Assembly (NCBI RefSeq): GCF_011064285.1
Contig: NZ_CP049332.1
Location: forward strand, 124,001 to 188,000
DNA from: Vibrio ziniensis
GTDB taxonomy: Bacteria > Pseudomonadota > Gammaproteobacteria > Enterobacterales > Vibrionaceae
DNA: 64,000 nt
Reading direction: 5' to 3'
Each line of letters begins with the position of its first letter. The stretch's first letter is position 1. Made by a program: the position numbers and the translations under genes. Of the stretch, positions 17,896 to 27,197 are shown piece by piece. Under the pieces are notes generated by a model that saw only the letters and a program-made list of their open reading frames with translations, did not search any database and was not told the origin of the DNA.

Positions 17896-18396
17896 CTAAT
17901 TAAGCGTTTTTTCATAGCAGGCAAGAGTCAGTGTTTTGCCATTGAGCACGAAGGCATTCTTCTCTTGTCCAACTCGAACAAACTCTGCTTTTTCAAGCAC
18001 ACGCATAGAAGCAGGGTTATTGGTAGCGGCTTTGGCGGTAAGCAAACGAAGATCTAACTCATCGCGGGCAATCTCACTCAGCTCATTCACGGCAAAACTG
18101 GCCACACCTTTACCACTCCAGTTCTGGCAAACTCGATAACCAATCTCACACTCATCGTCAATCACATCAATGATGTTTGCACGAGCGATAACCTCATCGC
18201 CTTCAACGACAACATAAAAGTATCCAGTTCCTTCTTCGTGCTGTTCAATCAAGCTATTGGTGATATCACGAAAGCTAGCAAAGCTGTCATAGCTTGATGG
18301 TCTTGGGGGCACAAATTGCTCAAACCAGTCACGGTTGTTTTTCTCAAACTCAAATAGTGATTGGAAATGTTTTTCTTCTAATAACTCTAATTCCAT
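17896..18396 (-). CDS. GNAT acetyltransferase, RimJ/RimL type
   Basis: This protein has 166 residues. The RimJ/L-like pattern is an N-terminal MELELLEEKHF, a central EIGYRVCQNWSGKGVASFAV stretch (acetyl-CoA-binding motif A, with Q/RxxGxG drifted to SGKGVA), and then a TAAKNxxSxRVLEK-like segment (AATNNPASMRVLEKAEF). It acetylates an amino group of an unknown target. Confidence 0.82.
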   Translation of the reverse strand: MELELLEEKHFQSLFEFEKNNRDWFEQFVPPRPSSYDSFASFRDITNSLIEQHEEGTGYFYVVVEGDEVIARANIIDVIDDECEIGYRVCQNWSGKGVASFAVNELSEIARDELDLRLLTAKAATNNPASMRVLEKAEFVRVGQEKNAFVLNGKTLTLACYEKTLN

Positions 18397-18627
18397 ATCT
18401 CAGATCCACGTGGAAATTTATTAAATGGTAGGAGCCAAAATTCGAATATAACGCCCTGAGCAATGACTCGCAATGCATAAATATCACATCTCTAACAATA
18501 AGATGAGCTATCAGAAAGCGACTACATTCACCAATGTTCGTGGCAAATGTCATCAATGTAAGTCGGTGCTTTATTTGCTTTGCCTGAGCCGCTAAAATGG
18601 CACAAATTTGAGAAACTGGACAAATCG

Positions 18628-19149
18628 ATGGCAAAGCTAACACTCCAAGAACAGATGCTAAAAGCTGGCTTGGTTAACGAAAAAAAATTAAAGAAAGCAC
18701 AAAAGGGCTCGAAAAAATCTCGTGTACAGGCTCGCGAAGTGAAGGCAGCCGTTGAAGAAAACAAACGAGCTCAGCAAGAACGAGACAAAGAACTGAGCCT
18801 ACAACAGAACGAACAACGTCTAAGCAAAGAGATCAGTGCTCAAATTAAGCAGTTAGTAGCAATGAATAAAATTGATATTGCTGATGGCGATATCAAATAC
18901 AACTTCACCGATGGAACTTTAGTTAAGTCGCTCTACGTAACATCACTAATCCGCGATCAGTTGATCAAAGGTATAGTGGCAATTGCTCGTTACGAAGAGA
19001 GCTATGCGGTGATTCCAAGTGGCGTGGCAAACAAAATAAAGATGCGCGATGACAAGACAGTTATTGAGCAAAAAGCACTAGAAGCCGATATTCCAGCAGA
19101 AGATGATCCGTACGCAGATTTCGTCGTACCTGATGATCTAATGTGGTAA
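18628..19149 (+). CDS. DUF2058 (YaiL-like) nucleic-acid-associated protein
   Basis: This protein has 173 residues. It starts MAKLTLQEQMLKAGL, the DUF2058 signature. A very basic, charged coiled-coil segment (about 15-75) precedes a small folded C-terminal domain. The upstream in-frame ATG at 18580 would add 16 residues that do not fit the family. YaiL-type proteins are described as polynucleotide-associated, but their biochemical role is not settled. A strong terminator follows. Confidence 0.82.
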   Translation: MAKLTLQEQMLKAGLVNEKKLKKAQKGSKKSRVQAREVKAAVEENKRAQQERDKELSLQQNEQRLSKEISAQIKQLVAMNKIDIADGDIKYNFTDGTLVKSLYVTSLIRDQLIKGIVAIARYEESYAVIPSGVANKIKMRDDKTVIEQKALEADIPAEDDPYADFVVPDDLMW

Positions 19150-19170
19150 TCAAAACGTCGGTAACAGATG

Positions 19171-19219
19171 TTCGATGATGAAAAAACGGCGCTTTGAGCG
19201 CCGTTTTTTCATCATCGAA
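19171..19219. terminator. Long bidirectional terminator
   Basis: A perfect 23-bp stem runs from TTCGATGATG through AAAAAACGGCGCT to its complement around a 3-nt loop. The A6/T6 runs sit inside the stem. It lies between convergent genes, DUF2058 (+) and GNAT (-), and serves both. Confidence 0.88.
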
Positions 19220-19246
19220 TGTGGGTGCTACAGTAAAGCTACACTT

Positions 19247-19684
19247 CTAGACATTGAGATTATCTGAACTGTTAAAAGAGTACATGGTGACTTCGTTGCG
19301 AGGATACCAGCCAAGCTTGTCGTAAAATCCTTTTGCGCTGTGATTTTCGTTGAGTACAAATAAATGGGTTTTTGAGATCCCAATCTCTGCCAATGCACGC
19401 ACAGACATATCAACCAAAGAGTGCCCGATTTTCTGACCACGATAACGCTCATCAACGGCTAGGTGCTGTAAATATCCACGGCGACCATCTGTTCCAACAA
19501 GCACTGCCCCAATCACAATCTCATCAGCAAGAACAACGTAGCTCAGCCCAGGATTGCGCTGTAAATACGCTGCGATGTTTTGCTCGGAATCGGCATCCCT
19601 AAGCGATAGGTTATCCGTTTGTCCCCACAATGTAATCACTGCCTGATAATCTGAAATATCCATTTCTCGTATGGTTATCATCAT
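19247..19684 (-). CDS. GNAT acetyltransferase
   Basis: This protein has 145 residues. Motif A of the GNAT fold is RYRGQKIGHSLV (R/QxxGxG/A). A LFVLNENHSAKGFYDKLGW segment is the typical C-terminal beta-strand/helix motif B. An AGAGGA-like RBS precedes a double ATG. It is followed directly on the same strand by another unrelated GNAT gene. The substrate is unknown. Confidence 0.82.
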   Translation of the reverse strand: MMITIREMDISDYQAVITLWGQTDNLSLRDADSEQNIAAYLQRNPGLSYVVLADEIVIGAVLVGTDGRRGYLQHLAVDERYRGQKIGHSLVDMSVRALAEIGISKTHLFVLNENHSAKGFYDKLGWYPRNEVTMYSFNSSDNLNV

Positions 19685-19696
19685 ACATCCTCTTAA

Positions 19697-20188
19697 TTAA
19701 TCGATAACTCGCGCCATATGGTAAGCAGAGACATATTCCCCATTTCTAAATGCATAGGCTTTCGATTCGCCTTCAATAGCGAAGCCAAACTTCTTGTAAA
19801 GGTTAATGGCTCTGTCATTGTCACTGTAAACCGTCAATTCAATACGCTTTAGATTCAACCAGTTGTCAGCGAGATCAACCACGGTTGAAAGTAATGCACT
19901 ACCGACACCGCGACCTTGAACATCATCTTTGACACCCATACCAAAAGATGCGACATGGCGTCGACGTGGGCTGGTGCAAACTTCGAAGCCTAAGTTGCCT
20001 ACGATTTCTCCATCAACAAGAGCAACGTAGACATACACATTATCAGGTACATCCGTCGTGCGTTTTTCCCAGAGTGTTAACGATGGATGAGGGAGTTGGA
20101 GCGTGCTCGAATAAGCATTCTTGCATTCATAAATCTTTTTAATTGCTTTCGCATCTGAAGGTTCTGCCCTTCGAATCTCAACTGTCAT
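19697..20188 (-). CDS. GNAT acetyltransferase
   Basis: This protein has 163 residues from the ATG that has GGAG five bases upstream; a further in-frame start lies within the preceding gene. Motif A is VQGRGVGSALL, followed by ELTVYSDNDRAINLYKKFGF, which is close to YhhY/L-amino-acid N-acetyltransferase relatives. It overlaps the transcription unit with the DUF1289 gene upstream. Confidence 0.83.
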   Translation of the reverse strand: MTVEIRRAEPSDAKAIKKIYECKNAYSSTLQLPHPSLTLWEKRTTDVPDNVYVYVALVDGEIVGNLGFEVCTSPRRRHVASFGMGVKDDVQGRGVGSALLSTVVDLADNWLNLKRIELTVYSDNDRAINLYKKFGFAIEGESKAYAFRNGEYVSAYHMARVID

Positions 20189-20211
20189 AACAACTCCAAC
20201 ACTCTCATTAG

Positions 20212-20412
20212 TTAGCAACGTTTACGTTGCACTTTTCTTTCTTTACATCGTTCTATTATTTGAATTTTTTCTGCGTTCGAAGACGCACTCCAATGGATTA
20301 TTTCGTTTATGGTTCGAAAACAGCCAACACAGATATCTTGCTCATCCAAACAACACTGACGAATACAAGGTGAAGCGGGGGTATTGTCCACTGTGTCTAA
20401 TTTCGAACTCAT
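20212..20412 (-). CDS. DUF1289 protein
   Basis: This protein has 66 residues. It carries the DUF1289 pattern SPCIRQCCLDEQDICVGCFR with the cysteine set CxxxCCLDxxxxCxGCxR, followed by EI-x-W and a basic tail. It is probably metal-binding; the role is unknown. The ATG at 20412 has GGA eight bases upstream and is preferred over an in-frame TTG. Confidence 0.82.
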   Translation of the reverse strand: MSSKLDTVDNTPASPCIRQCCLDEQDICVGCFRTINEIIHWSASSNAEKIQIIERCKERKVQRKRC

Positions 20413-20449
20413 TATTACATCCAAACTCTGTTAGCTATTGCTAAGACGA

Positions 20450-21241
20450 CTAAATATAAATTGTTCCGCGTGAATACAGTACACCAAAACCAGAGACAAG
20501 CACGCGATCGTTCATCACCTGACAAAAAAGCACTCCGCCTCTTTTGGATGCTTGGTATGCCGTAAGATCTAACTTGCCAAGTTGCTCAGCCCAATATGGT
20601 GCTAGACCAGAATGAATTGAACCCGTAACAGGATCTTCATCTCCACCATTTGCGGGCCAAAAATATCGAGACACAAAATCAAACTCATTTGCGTGAGCCG
20701 TTACAACTGCATCGTAAGGCGCTAACAATTTGAGTTTATCACTGTAATATTGGACGTTTCGGACATCTTGCTCACTAGACAACACTGCAAAATATGCTTG
20801 CCGATTTCTGAGTACTTTAACTGGACTAATGGACAAACCTTCAAGCAGAGCGTCAGGGATATCTTCTACGATTTCAGGCAACTGATTGGGAAAGCTCATT
20901 TCAATGCGTCCATCTCTAAGCTGATTGACTTGAAGCTCACCGACCTTTGATGTGACGAATTCGATTTGCCCTTTACATCCTAAAAAATGTAACAGCACAT
21001 AGGAGGCCGCGAGGGTCGCGTGACCACAAAAATCTATTTCTGTAATTGGCGAAAACCAGCGAATCGCGTATCTATTCAGCGCGATGGCTTTAATAAATGC
21101 AGTCTCTGAAAGGTTGTTTTCTGCGGCGATATTTTGCATCAACTCGTCAGATAACCACTCAAGAACAGGTACGACTGCCGCTGAATTTCCCTGAAACTTT
21201 TTATCAGTGAAGGCATCCACCACAAATACTTCTAATTCCAT
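20450..21241 (-). CDS. PhzF-family isomerase
   Basis: This protein has 263 residues. The family catalytic Glu lies at position 46 in NLSETAF, with an FCGHATLAASY motif and a late GDEDPVTGSIHSGLAPYW motif. The fold is two diaminopimelate-epimerase-like lobes. PhzF members catalyse isomerisations such as the one in phenazine synthesis, but no phenazine genes are near, so the substrate is unknown. Confidence 0.85.
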   Translation of the reverse strand: MELEVFVVDAFTDKKFQGNSAAVVPVLEWLSDELMQNIAAENNLSETAFIKAIALNRYAIRWFSPITEIDFCGHATLAASYVLLHFLGCKGQIEFVTSKVGELQVNQLRDGRIEMSFPNQLPEIVEDIPDALLEGLSISPVKVLRNRQAYFAVLSSEQDVRNVQYYSDKLKLLAPYDAVVTAHANEFDFVSRYFWPANGGDEDPVTGSIHSGLAPYWAEQLGKLDLTAYQASKRGGVLFCQVMNDRVLVSGFGVLYSRGTIYI

Positions 21242-21303
21242 TTACAGCGCTCCAACGGCTTTTTAAAAAGGATACTTTAAACTTAATCGATACACACTAA
21301 TCG

Positions 21304-21774
21304 CTACAAAACGTACTGCATGATGTGTTGTGGTCCCACAGGACCGCCCAAATACAGTTCACCCGTATCGGCAAAGCCGCATTTCAAATAACATTCGTAA
21401 GCAGGTTTGTTACGGCAATTGACTGTGAGCTGCATGACTTCAAAATCAGGATAATGTTTCGCCACATAGCTTGGCAGAGCTTTGATGACTTTTGTCGCAA
21501 TGCCTTTACCTTGATAATGCTGATCAACCAATAATGCACGGATCCCTATCGCTTTTTGGCTACCAAATTGATATTTGGTCGAGTAGTCCAAATCTAGTAA
21601 GAAGAACCCCACGGGTTTATCTTCAAAAATAATCAGATGAGGATGTTCAGTCTCTTTTAACTGCTCAACAACTTGCGGAATATTGCCGATCGTAAATTGC
21701 GCTTGCTCTTCACGAACACTCAGATAACTCGCTTCTTGTTGCCAAATAGGGCTGTATTTCTCGATGAATACCAC
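21304..21774 (-). CDS. GNAT acetyltransferase
   Basis: This protein has 156 residues. Motif A is HYQGKGIATKVI, preceded by an IRALLVD strand, with a C-terminal LTVNCRNKPAYECYLKCGF. It is soluble, and the substrate is unknown. It is divergent from the chemoreceptor gene across a 317-bp gap. Confidence 0.82.
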   Translation of the reverse strand: MVFIEKYSPIWQQEASYLSVREEQAQFTIGNIPQVVEQLKETEHPHLIIFEDKPVGFFLLDLDYSTKYQFGSQKAIGIRALLVDQHYQGKGIATKVIKALPSYVAKHYPDFEVMQLTVNCRNKPAYECYLKCGFADTGELYLGGPVGPQHIMQYVL

Positions 21775-22091
21775 AACTATCCTTAGTTCAATTGCGTTAT
21801 GCGTTTCTCACTTTAGAGAGTGAAATTGCGTTGTTCAGTGAACGTAATATTTATGCAACAAACAATCAACAGCAAAAACAAATAACATACTGAATAGTCA
21901 GAAATAACTGCAAATATTCAATAAAGAACCACCATGTCGAGCTTCAAATAAATAAAGAAAATCATCAATTAGCAACATCTAAATAACCTGATCTTTATCA
22001 AACTCTAATCAATTTACTCCTTTTTTAGTATTGCCTTATATAGTTTGTGGTTATGATTTTTGTGTCGGTTTGGCAAAAATCAGGTGGCTAT
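21775..22091. other. Intergenic region upstream of the chemoreceptor
   Basis: This A/T-rich divergent gap of 317 bp holds a short dyad GTTCAGTGAAC near 21,832 and a bulged hairpin (TCACT / AGTGA) just before it. It ends with an AGGTGG RBS seven bases before the chemoreceptor ATG. I could not defend a sigma-28 or sigma-54 promoter and see no small gene. Confidence 0.5.
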
Positions 22092-24041
22092 ATGTTTAAA
22101 GATCTAAAGTTGGGAAAAAAGCTGGGGCTCGGCTTCGGCGCTGTGTTGGCGTTACTTTCCATTGTTTTGGCCATTGGTGTTATTGCTCTAAAAAACACCG
22201 ATGATGGATTAATGCAATATCGGGGATTAGCACGGGAAACAAACTTAGCCGGTAACATTCAAGCAAGTATGTTAATGGCTCGGATGAACGTGAAAGATTA
22301 CCTACTCACAAAAAACGACTTAGATATTCAAGAATACAAAGAGTACGTAAACAAAATGCACGGCCTGCTTGACCAAGCGAAAGACCGCGTTACTAATCCA
22401 GAAAGAATCAAACTTGCTCAATCCGTTGTTTCCTCTCTCACTACCTACGAAAGCACCTTCTCTCAAGTCGTTGAACTTGTAAATCAGAGAAATGACGTTC
22501 ACGACAAGCAGCTGGTTCCAAACGGTGATGCGATGAAAGTGGCGATAGAAGCCATCATTAAGTCGGCCTACGAAGATGGCAACACCGACGCTGTGTATGA
22601 GGCAGGAGATACCCAAAAAGCTATGTTGATGGGCAGACTATTCGTCGCCAAGTTCTTACAGACCAACCGAAAAGAAGACTACGACGTTGCTGTGCAAAAC
22701 ATGGATGTTTCGATGAAGAAAGAGATAGATGATCTCACCAATACGCTGCAAGATCCTGAACGTAAACGTCTGTTCTCCGAGTTTAGCCACGCACATTCTC
22801 AATACGTTGCTGCAATGCAAGAGATTTACCGTTTAATTGAAAAGCGCAATGAGCTCATTGAGAACACCCTTGACGTACTCGGCCCTAAAATAGCGGCTGA
22901 CATTGAAAGCGCTAAAGCTTCCGTCATGAAGGAACAAGATACTCTCGGTCCTGCATTAGAAGCAAACACCGACCGCAGTATTCAAATGACGATCATCCTC
23001 TCAGTCGTAGCCGTTATCGTTGGTATGGTCGCAGCGTATATTTTGACTACCGTGATAACCACACCAATTCATAAAGCCGTCGATGCTGCAAACCAACTCG
23101 CTGCAGGTGACTTAACCGTCAATGTTGGTGAAACAAGTAAAGATGAAACGGGAATGTTACTTGCCGCGATTCAAAATACCGCTAATCGCTTAAAACAAAT
23201 GATAGGCACGATTAGTGGTGCGAGTGACGAACTGGCTTCTGCTTCTGAAGAACTTGCTGTGGTGACAGACCAGACCTCTCAAGGCATTCAGCAGCAGGAA
23301 AGCGAGACAGAAATGGTGGCAACAGCAATGAACGAGATGACAGCTACCGTTCACGATGTAGCCAACAACGCAGCAAAAGCGGCCGAAGCCGCGAATGAAG
23401 CAGACAGAGAAGCCACTTCCGGTTCTGCTGTTGTTACTCAGACCATTCAGTCCATAAACACCTTGTCACAAAGCGTCAATCTCTCATCTGAAAAACTTTC
23501 AGGGGTTCAGCAAGATGTCGTCAATATCAGTTCTATCCTAGATGTAATAAGAGGTATTGCAGACCAGACTAACCTGCTCGCTCTTAATGCAGCTATTGAA
23601 GCGGCTAGAGCAGGAGAACAAGGACGAGGCTTCGCTGTCGTCGCTGATGAGGTACGCTCGCTTGCCTCACGCACTCAAGGCTCAACATCTGAAATACAAA
23701 ACATTATTGAGAAACTCCAATCAGGCACTCAAAGCACTGTTGAAGTGATGAATCAAGGTAAACAATTGGCAGACAACTGCGTGGAACAAGCCAGTAAGAC
23801 AGGCAATGCACTGGACTCTATCACCCATGCGATAAGTGTAATCAACGATATGAACATGCAAATCGCCAGTGCTTCCGAGCAGCAAAGCTCCGTTGCAGAA
23901 ACTATTAACGAAAATGTCGTGAACGTAAAAAGGATTGCTGAACAAAACGCAGTAGCGTCGAATCAAACCCGTAGCTCAAGTTCTGAGATAGCAAGGCTTG
24001 CAGAACAACTCAATGAAATGGTTTCGCAGTTCAAGCTATAG
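22092..24041 (+). CDS. Methyl-accepting chemotaxis protein
   Basis: This protein has 649 residues. The first membrane helix lies at about 10-30. A helical periplasmic sensor of about 265 residues (HBM-like length) follows, with the second helix near 297-320 and then HAMP. The cytoplasmic domain has the conserved hairpin tip with [16 protein letters not shown] and a [12 protein letters not shown] run. The ATG at 22092 is preferred because the family N-terminus [11 protein letters not shown] begins there and AGGTGG precedes it. The ligand is unknown. It signals to CheA/CheW encoded elsewhere. Confidence 0.92.
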   Translation: MFKDLKLGKKLGLGFGAVLALLSIVLAIGVIALKNTDDGLMQYRGLARETNLAGNIQASMLMARMNVKDYLLTKNDLDIQEYKEYVNKMHGLLDQAKDRVTNPERIKLAQSVVSSLTTYESTFSQVVELVNQRNDVHDKQLVPNGDAMKVAIEAIIKSAYEDGNTDAVYEAGDTQKAMLMGRLFVAKFLQTNRKEDYDVAVQNMDVSMKKEIDDLTNTLQDPERKRLFSEFSHAHSQYVAAMQEIYRLIEKRNELIENTLDVLGPKIAADIESAKASVMKEQDTLGPALEANTDRSIQMTIILSVVAVIVGMVAAYILTTVITTPIHKAVDAANQLAAGDLTVNVGETSKDETGMLLAAIQNTANRLKQMIGTISGASDELASASEELAVVTDQTSQGIQQQESETEMVATAMNEMTATVHDVANNAAKAAEAANEADREATSGSAVVTQTIQSINTLSQSVNLSSEKLSGVQQDVVNISSILDVIRGIADQTNLLALNAAIEAARAGEQGRGFAVVADEVRSLASRTQGSTSEIQNIIEKLQSGTQSTVEVMNQGKQLADNCVEQASKTGNALDSITHAISVINDMNMQIASASEQQSSVAETINENVVNVKRIAEQNAVASNQTRSSSSEIARLAEQLNEMVSQFKL

Positions 24042-24117
24042 CATTGAAAGTTTAGAAAGCATGATGTTGCTTAAACATAATATATTGCTAAAGTAATAGA
24101 TATTGCTTAGGTACAAA

Positions 24118-24157
24118 AGGCACGTACGGTTTGAGGTAGGACAGACAATACGTGCCT
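24118..24157 (+). terminator. Hairpin between chemoreceptor and Nudix genes
   Basis: Nine-base arms AGGCACGTA / TACGTGCCT enclose a 22-nt loop and are followed by TTATATTT. It lies between convergent genes and is a moderate terminator candidate. Confidence 0.5.
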
Positions 24158-24169
24158 TTATATTTGGGG

Positions 24170-24787
24170 CTAATCTACATAGATTTTTTTGTTTGGGTCT
24201 TTGTAATGTTCAAACATCAACTCAATGTCGCAAGGTAAAACGCGCCCTTCCGATAATTTCGGTAGCTCATTCAAACCAAAAAAACCGATATCCGAAATTT
24301 CGATGTTAATCGCCGCCTCGCCAGATTCAAACTCACACAGGAAAAACATCTTATAGATATGATAGGGAAACTTAGGAAAATATGGATGGATGTCTCTGTC
24401 TTTGATGGCCACCAAACGCGGTGAGCTGACTACGTAGCCAGACTCCTCCAAAACCTCACGAACAATACCTTGGGAAGCCGTTTCACACACATCAGCCCAT
24501 CCACCCGGAAGTGACCAACAATCATCTTCTCTTTCACGTACCAGCAAGATCTTGTTGTCTTTGATAACGGCAGCTCTTAAATCTACTTTTGGTGTAGGGT
24601 AGCCAGTTTCAGGGATGAATAGCTCTGCAACACGCTGTACAGGTGAGTCTGACAATTCTGCAAACATCTGATGGGAAATATCAGAGATTTGCTCGAAGCG
24701 CTCTAAATCGAACTTATCTTTAGAATATGTTTTACCCGCCTGACCAATCGCTTGTATCTGTTTTGCCCACGCTAACCACTTACTCAT
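24170..24787 (-). CDS. Nudix hydrolase with N-terminal helical domain
   Basis: This protein has 205 residues. The Nudix box spans about 95-117 (GWADVCE...REVLEESGY) and fits GX5EX7REUXEEXGU exactly. The first about 65 residues form the helical Nudix_N-type extension seen in ADP-ribose/NADH pyrophosphatase relatives. It likely hydrolyses a nucleoside-diphosphate-linked compound with Mg2+. It is followed closely upstream by a VOC gene on the same strand. Confidence 0.85.
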   Translation of the reverse strand: MSKWLAWAKQIQAIGQAGKTYSKDKFDLERFEQISDISHQMFAELSDSPVQRVAELFIPETGYPTPKVDLRAAVIKDNKILLVREREDDCWSLPGGWADVCETASQGIVREVLEESGYVVSSPRLVAIKDRDIHPYFPKFPYHIYKMFFLCEFESGEAAINIEISDIGFFGLNELPKLSEGRVLPCDIELMFEHYKDPNKKIYVD

Positions 24788-24810
24788 TACTTCACTCCGC
24801 CACTCGAAAC

Positions 24811-25176
24811 TTATTGTTCAGCCAAACCTTCAGACCAAACAGCAAACTCATTACCACTAGGCTCGGTAAAATGAAAACGGCAACCGCCAGGAAACTCAAA
24901 GATAGGTCGAACTATCTCTCCGCCATTGAGTATTACCTTTTCTAAAGTTTGCTCAATGTCGGCGCTGTAAAAAATGAGCAGAGCACCACCGTTAGCGCTT
25001 TGGCTGCAAGCATCGGCTTTATAAAAACCACCATCAATACCCTGATCAGCAAACGCTGCATAGTCTGGTCCGTAGTCAATAAACTCCCAACCAAAAACCA
25101 TAGAGAAAAAAGATTTCGTCGCCACCAAATCTTTGGCGGCATATTCAACATAGTTAATTTTTTCATGCTGTTTCAT
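24811..25176 (-). CDS. VOC/glyoxalase-like protein
   Basis: This protein has 121 residues. It has two beta-alpha-beta-beta-beta repeats: an INYVEYAAKDLVATKSFF start, a GWEFIDYGPDYAAF centre and a final FHFTEPSGNEFAVW. This is the pattern of small VOC enzymes near glyoxalase/bleomycin-resistance proteins. Candidate metal ligands (H and E) are present. The substrate is unknown. It is probably co-transcribed with the Nudix gene. Confidence 0.8.
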   Translation of the reverse strand: MKQHEKINYVEYAAKDLVATKSFFSMVFGWEFIDYGPDYAAFADQGIDGGFYKADACSQSANGGALLIFYSADIEQTLEKVILNGGEIVRPIFEFPGGCRFHFTEPSGNEFAVWSEGLAEQ

Positions 25177-25351
25177 TGCGATCCCTTCCTTAAATAGCCA
25201 CCTGTTTTACAATAAATAATTGTCAAACAGATAGCCATAGCTTGGCTATTACAGTTTGTTTAAGCCTAGCACCCTATTGGATTTCAGGGAATTCTAGGAA
25301 GGGAAACTCTCGGTAAATTTGCCGTTAAAGATACTCCGTCTGTGGAACCAT

Positions 25352-25732
25352 TCAACCTTTCTTTCGAGTACACCTAATGAACTCTATTTTCATCAAAATG
25401 ACACCAACAAAGACGGTTATTGAGGCAAGGGCGAGAACTGGGTCAAGCACCTCCAACGCCACAAATTGACCATAGAGGAGGAACAAGCCTATCAGTAACA
25501 CAACTGACCCAACTTGATGAATATAGAACTGTAGAATGGACAATTTTGTCTGAGAATTATTAAGCCACAATTTGTGGCATAAGCCATAGATAAACGAGAG
25601 AACAAACCCCACCAGCATGATGTGCGCATGAGTAACAAATTGCCCGTGGTTCTTTGATGCAGCCATGTGTATACCAAGTGCTAATCCCAAAATGGCGTAA
25701 CCAAATGCAGTAAGAATGAACTTGCGATCCAT
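25352..25732 (-). CDS. Four-helix integral membrane protein
   Basis: This protein has 126 residues and four predicted helices (about 7-25, 36-52, 68-88, 93-112). Several histidines fall in or near the helices (GIHMAASKNHGQFVTHAHIM and a later YIHQVGS). This recalls heme-copper-oxidase-I-like small membrane proteins, but heme binding is only a guess. The ATG at 25732 has AGAGGGA upstream; an ATG two codons earlier is less well spaced. Confidence 0.65.
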   Translation of the reverse strand: MDRKFILTAFGYAILGLALGIHMAASKNHGQFVTHAHIMLVGFVLSFIYGLCHKLWLNNSQTKLSILQFYIHQVGSVVLLIGLFLLYGQFVALEVLDPVLALASITVFVGVILMKIEFIRCTRKKG

Positions 25733-25762
25733 AAACAATCCCTCTTAGTTTAGATTGCTTCA

Positions 25763-25906
25763 ATGAGTTTAGACTACAAACGGAAAATTCATTCTAAAGG
25801 TGTAGATCAACACAGCGTGACATCATCACTTGAATCTATACAGCAAGAGCTTGGATTAGGTGTGATAAATGAATCTAAGAGAAAACTAGCAAGAGAAGAT
25901 ACATAG
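25763..25906 (+). CDS. Possible small basic protein (47 aa)
   Basis: An open frame from ATG at 25763 gives 47 residues (MSLDYKRKIHSKGVDQ..., ending KLAREDT) rich in Lys, Ser and Glu. It is divergent from the membrane-protein gene. No clear RBS precedes it, and its stop lies inside the hairpin that follows. It could be a chance frame or a remnant. Confidence 0.3.
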   Translation: MSLDYKRKIHSKGVDQHSVTSSLESIQQELGLGVINESKRKLAREDT

Positions 25907-25925
25907 AGAATACACTCTATGTATC
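25898..25925. terminator. Hairpin in the 25.7-25.95 kb gap
   Basis: Perfect 11-bp arms GATACATAGAG / CTCTATGTATC enclose a 6-nt loop. No T-run follows on either strand. It might end the DUF3297 transcript (-) or the possible small gene (+), but weakly. Confidence 0.4.
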
Positions 25926-25956
25926 AGTTCAGATAGCGACTACAGATAAGAGCGAC

Positions 25957-26205
25957 TTATTTGTAGAAAGCTTCTACTGCACCTTTTAAAGTGATTAGCA
26001 TTGGGTTGCCCCAACGATCTTTTGCTTTAGGTGAAGGAATTTTTACCCAACCTTCACTGATACAGTACTCTTCAACATCAGTACGCTCTTTACCGTTAAG
26101 ACGAATACCAATATGGTGTTCAAAGCACTCAGCAACAAAGTGTGGGCTGCGAGGATTGCCTGATAGATGATCTGGTAAAGCTGGTTTTGAGTTATTTTCG
26201 CTCAT
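25957..26205 (-). CDS. DUF3297 protein
   Basis: This protein has 82 residues. It matches DUF3297 along its whole length: PDHLSGNPRSPHFVAECFE, GIRLNGKERTDVEEYC and a final LKGAVEAFYK. It is a small soluble protein of unknown role, common in Proteobacteria and sometimes mislabelled glutathione peroxidase. It is monocistronic. Confidence 0.85.
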   Translation of the reverse strand: MSENNSKPALPDHLSGNPRSPHFVAECFEHHIGIRLNGKERTDVEEYCISEGWVKIPSPKAKDRWGNPMLITLKGAVEAFYK

Positions 26206-26316
26206 TTTTATGACCTGATATAAAAAAAGTAGGCCATTTTAAACAATGAGAGCCACAGGCTCAACAATTAACACCCTGCTAGGCATAGTGGCTAATGACC
26301 CTCGACTAAATCGCCC

Positions 26317-26817
26317 CTAATATCCGTTATTAAGTTCTAACTGCCAATAGCCTACTGATATCTGATGATCAAACTTGAAGCCGATGTTGTTAAACTCGCC
26401 AACTTTCTTGAATCCCATACGTTCATGCAAAGCGACACTAGGTTGATTGGGAAGCGCAATTGACCCAACAGCGTTTTTGTATCCGGCGCGTTTCAGTATT
26501 TCTAACAATTCTCCGTATAGAGCCTTACCCAAACCTTTGCCTTTCGCATCTGCATCAACATATATGGATGGTTCTACAGTAAAGCGATAAGCGCTGCGAG
26601 CCTTCCACTGATTGGCGTATGCATAGCCTTTTACTTCACCATATTGTTCCAACACAATCCAAGGAAACCCTAAACTCAGTACCTGTTCAACTCGCTTTTC
26701 CATCTCTTTTATCGTTACTGGAATTTCTTCAAAGGAAATTGTAGTCGTAGCAATATAGTGGTTATAGATTTGAACAATTGATGGAATATCTGAACTCGTT
26801 ACATTTCGAATGACCAT
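26317..26817 (-). CDS. GNAT acetyltransferase, phosphinothricin acetyltransferase-like
   Basis: This protein has 166 residues. The PAT-type pattern is SDIPSIVQIYNHYI near the N-terminus, a YANQWKARSAYRFTVEPSIY core, then AKGKGLGKALY (motif A) and LPNQPSVALHERMGFKKVG. The family acetylates phosphinothricin, methionine sulfoximine or other amino compounds; the natural substrate here is not known. Confidence 0.83.
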   Translation of the reverse strand: MVIRNVTSSDIPSIVQIYNHYIATTTISFEEIPVTIKEMEKRVEQVLSLGFPWIVLEQYGEVKGYAYANQWKARSAYRFTVEPSIYVDADAKGKGLGKALYGELLEILKRAGYKNAVGSIALPNQPSVALHERMGFKKVGEFNNIGFKFDHQISVGYWQLELNNGY

Positions 26818-26986
26818 ACGCCCTCCATGACGCTCTACAGTTGCGGTTTAGGCACTCACTGATAAGAAAACTTCCGCTAATTTAAAACATATTTGATATT
26901 TTTTACACACTCTTGACAGTTCCTCATTGAGTAATAACTCTAGCCTCAACTATGCTTTTATTAGGTAGGGCTTGAGGGTTAATCTC

Positions 26987-27169
26987 ATGGTGGAAAAACT
27001 AAAAGTACCTTACATCACAGATACTGTTTTAGTAGGTGGAATCTATCTGGCCGAGCGCCGGATCTTCACTGAACGACGCCTCAACCAAAAATACCCGGTG
27101 TACTATGAACGCAGAAGTAGTAGAGACCCGCGATTATCTGCTTCAAAGTCGGTTAACGAGCTGATATAG
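26987..27169 (+). CDS. Small basic hypothetical protein
   Basis: This protein has 60 residues from an ATG with GAGGG eight bases upstream; an in-frame TTG lies 15 bases before. It is rich in Arg and Tyr (AERRIFTERRLNQKYPVYYERR). It is the only plus-strand gene in a stretch of minus-strand genes. No family is recognised. The good RBS and basic composition favour a real gene. Confidence 0.45.
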   Translation: MVEKLKVPYITDTVLVGGIYLAERRIFTERRLNQKYPVYYERRSSRDPRLSASKSVNELI

Positions 27170-27197
27170 GTTCAGATTTGCAGTATTTGTGCCATCA

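Noticed and set aside
21775..22091. Sigma-28 or sigma-54 promoter for the chemoreceptor
   Set aside because: No TAAA-N15-GCCGATAA or TGGCAC-N5-TTGC match at correct spacing.
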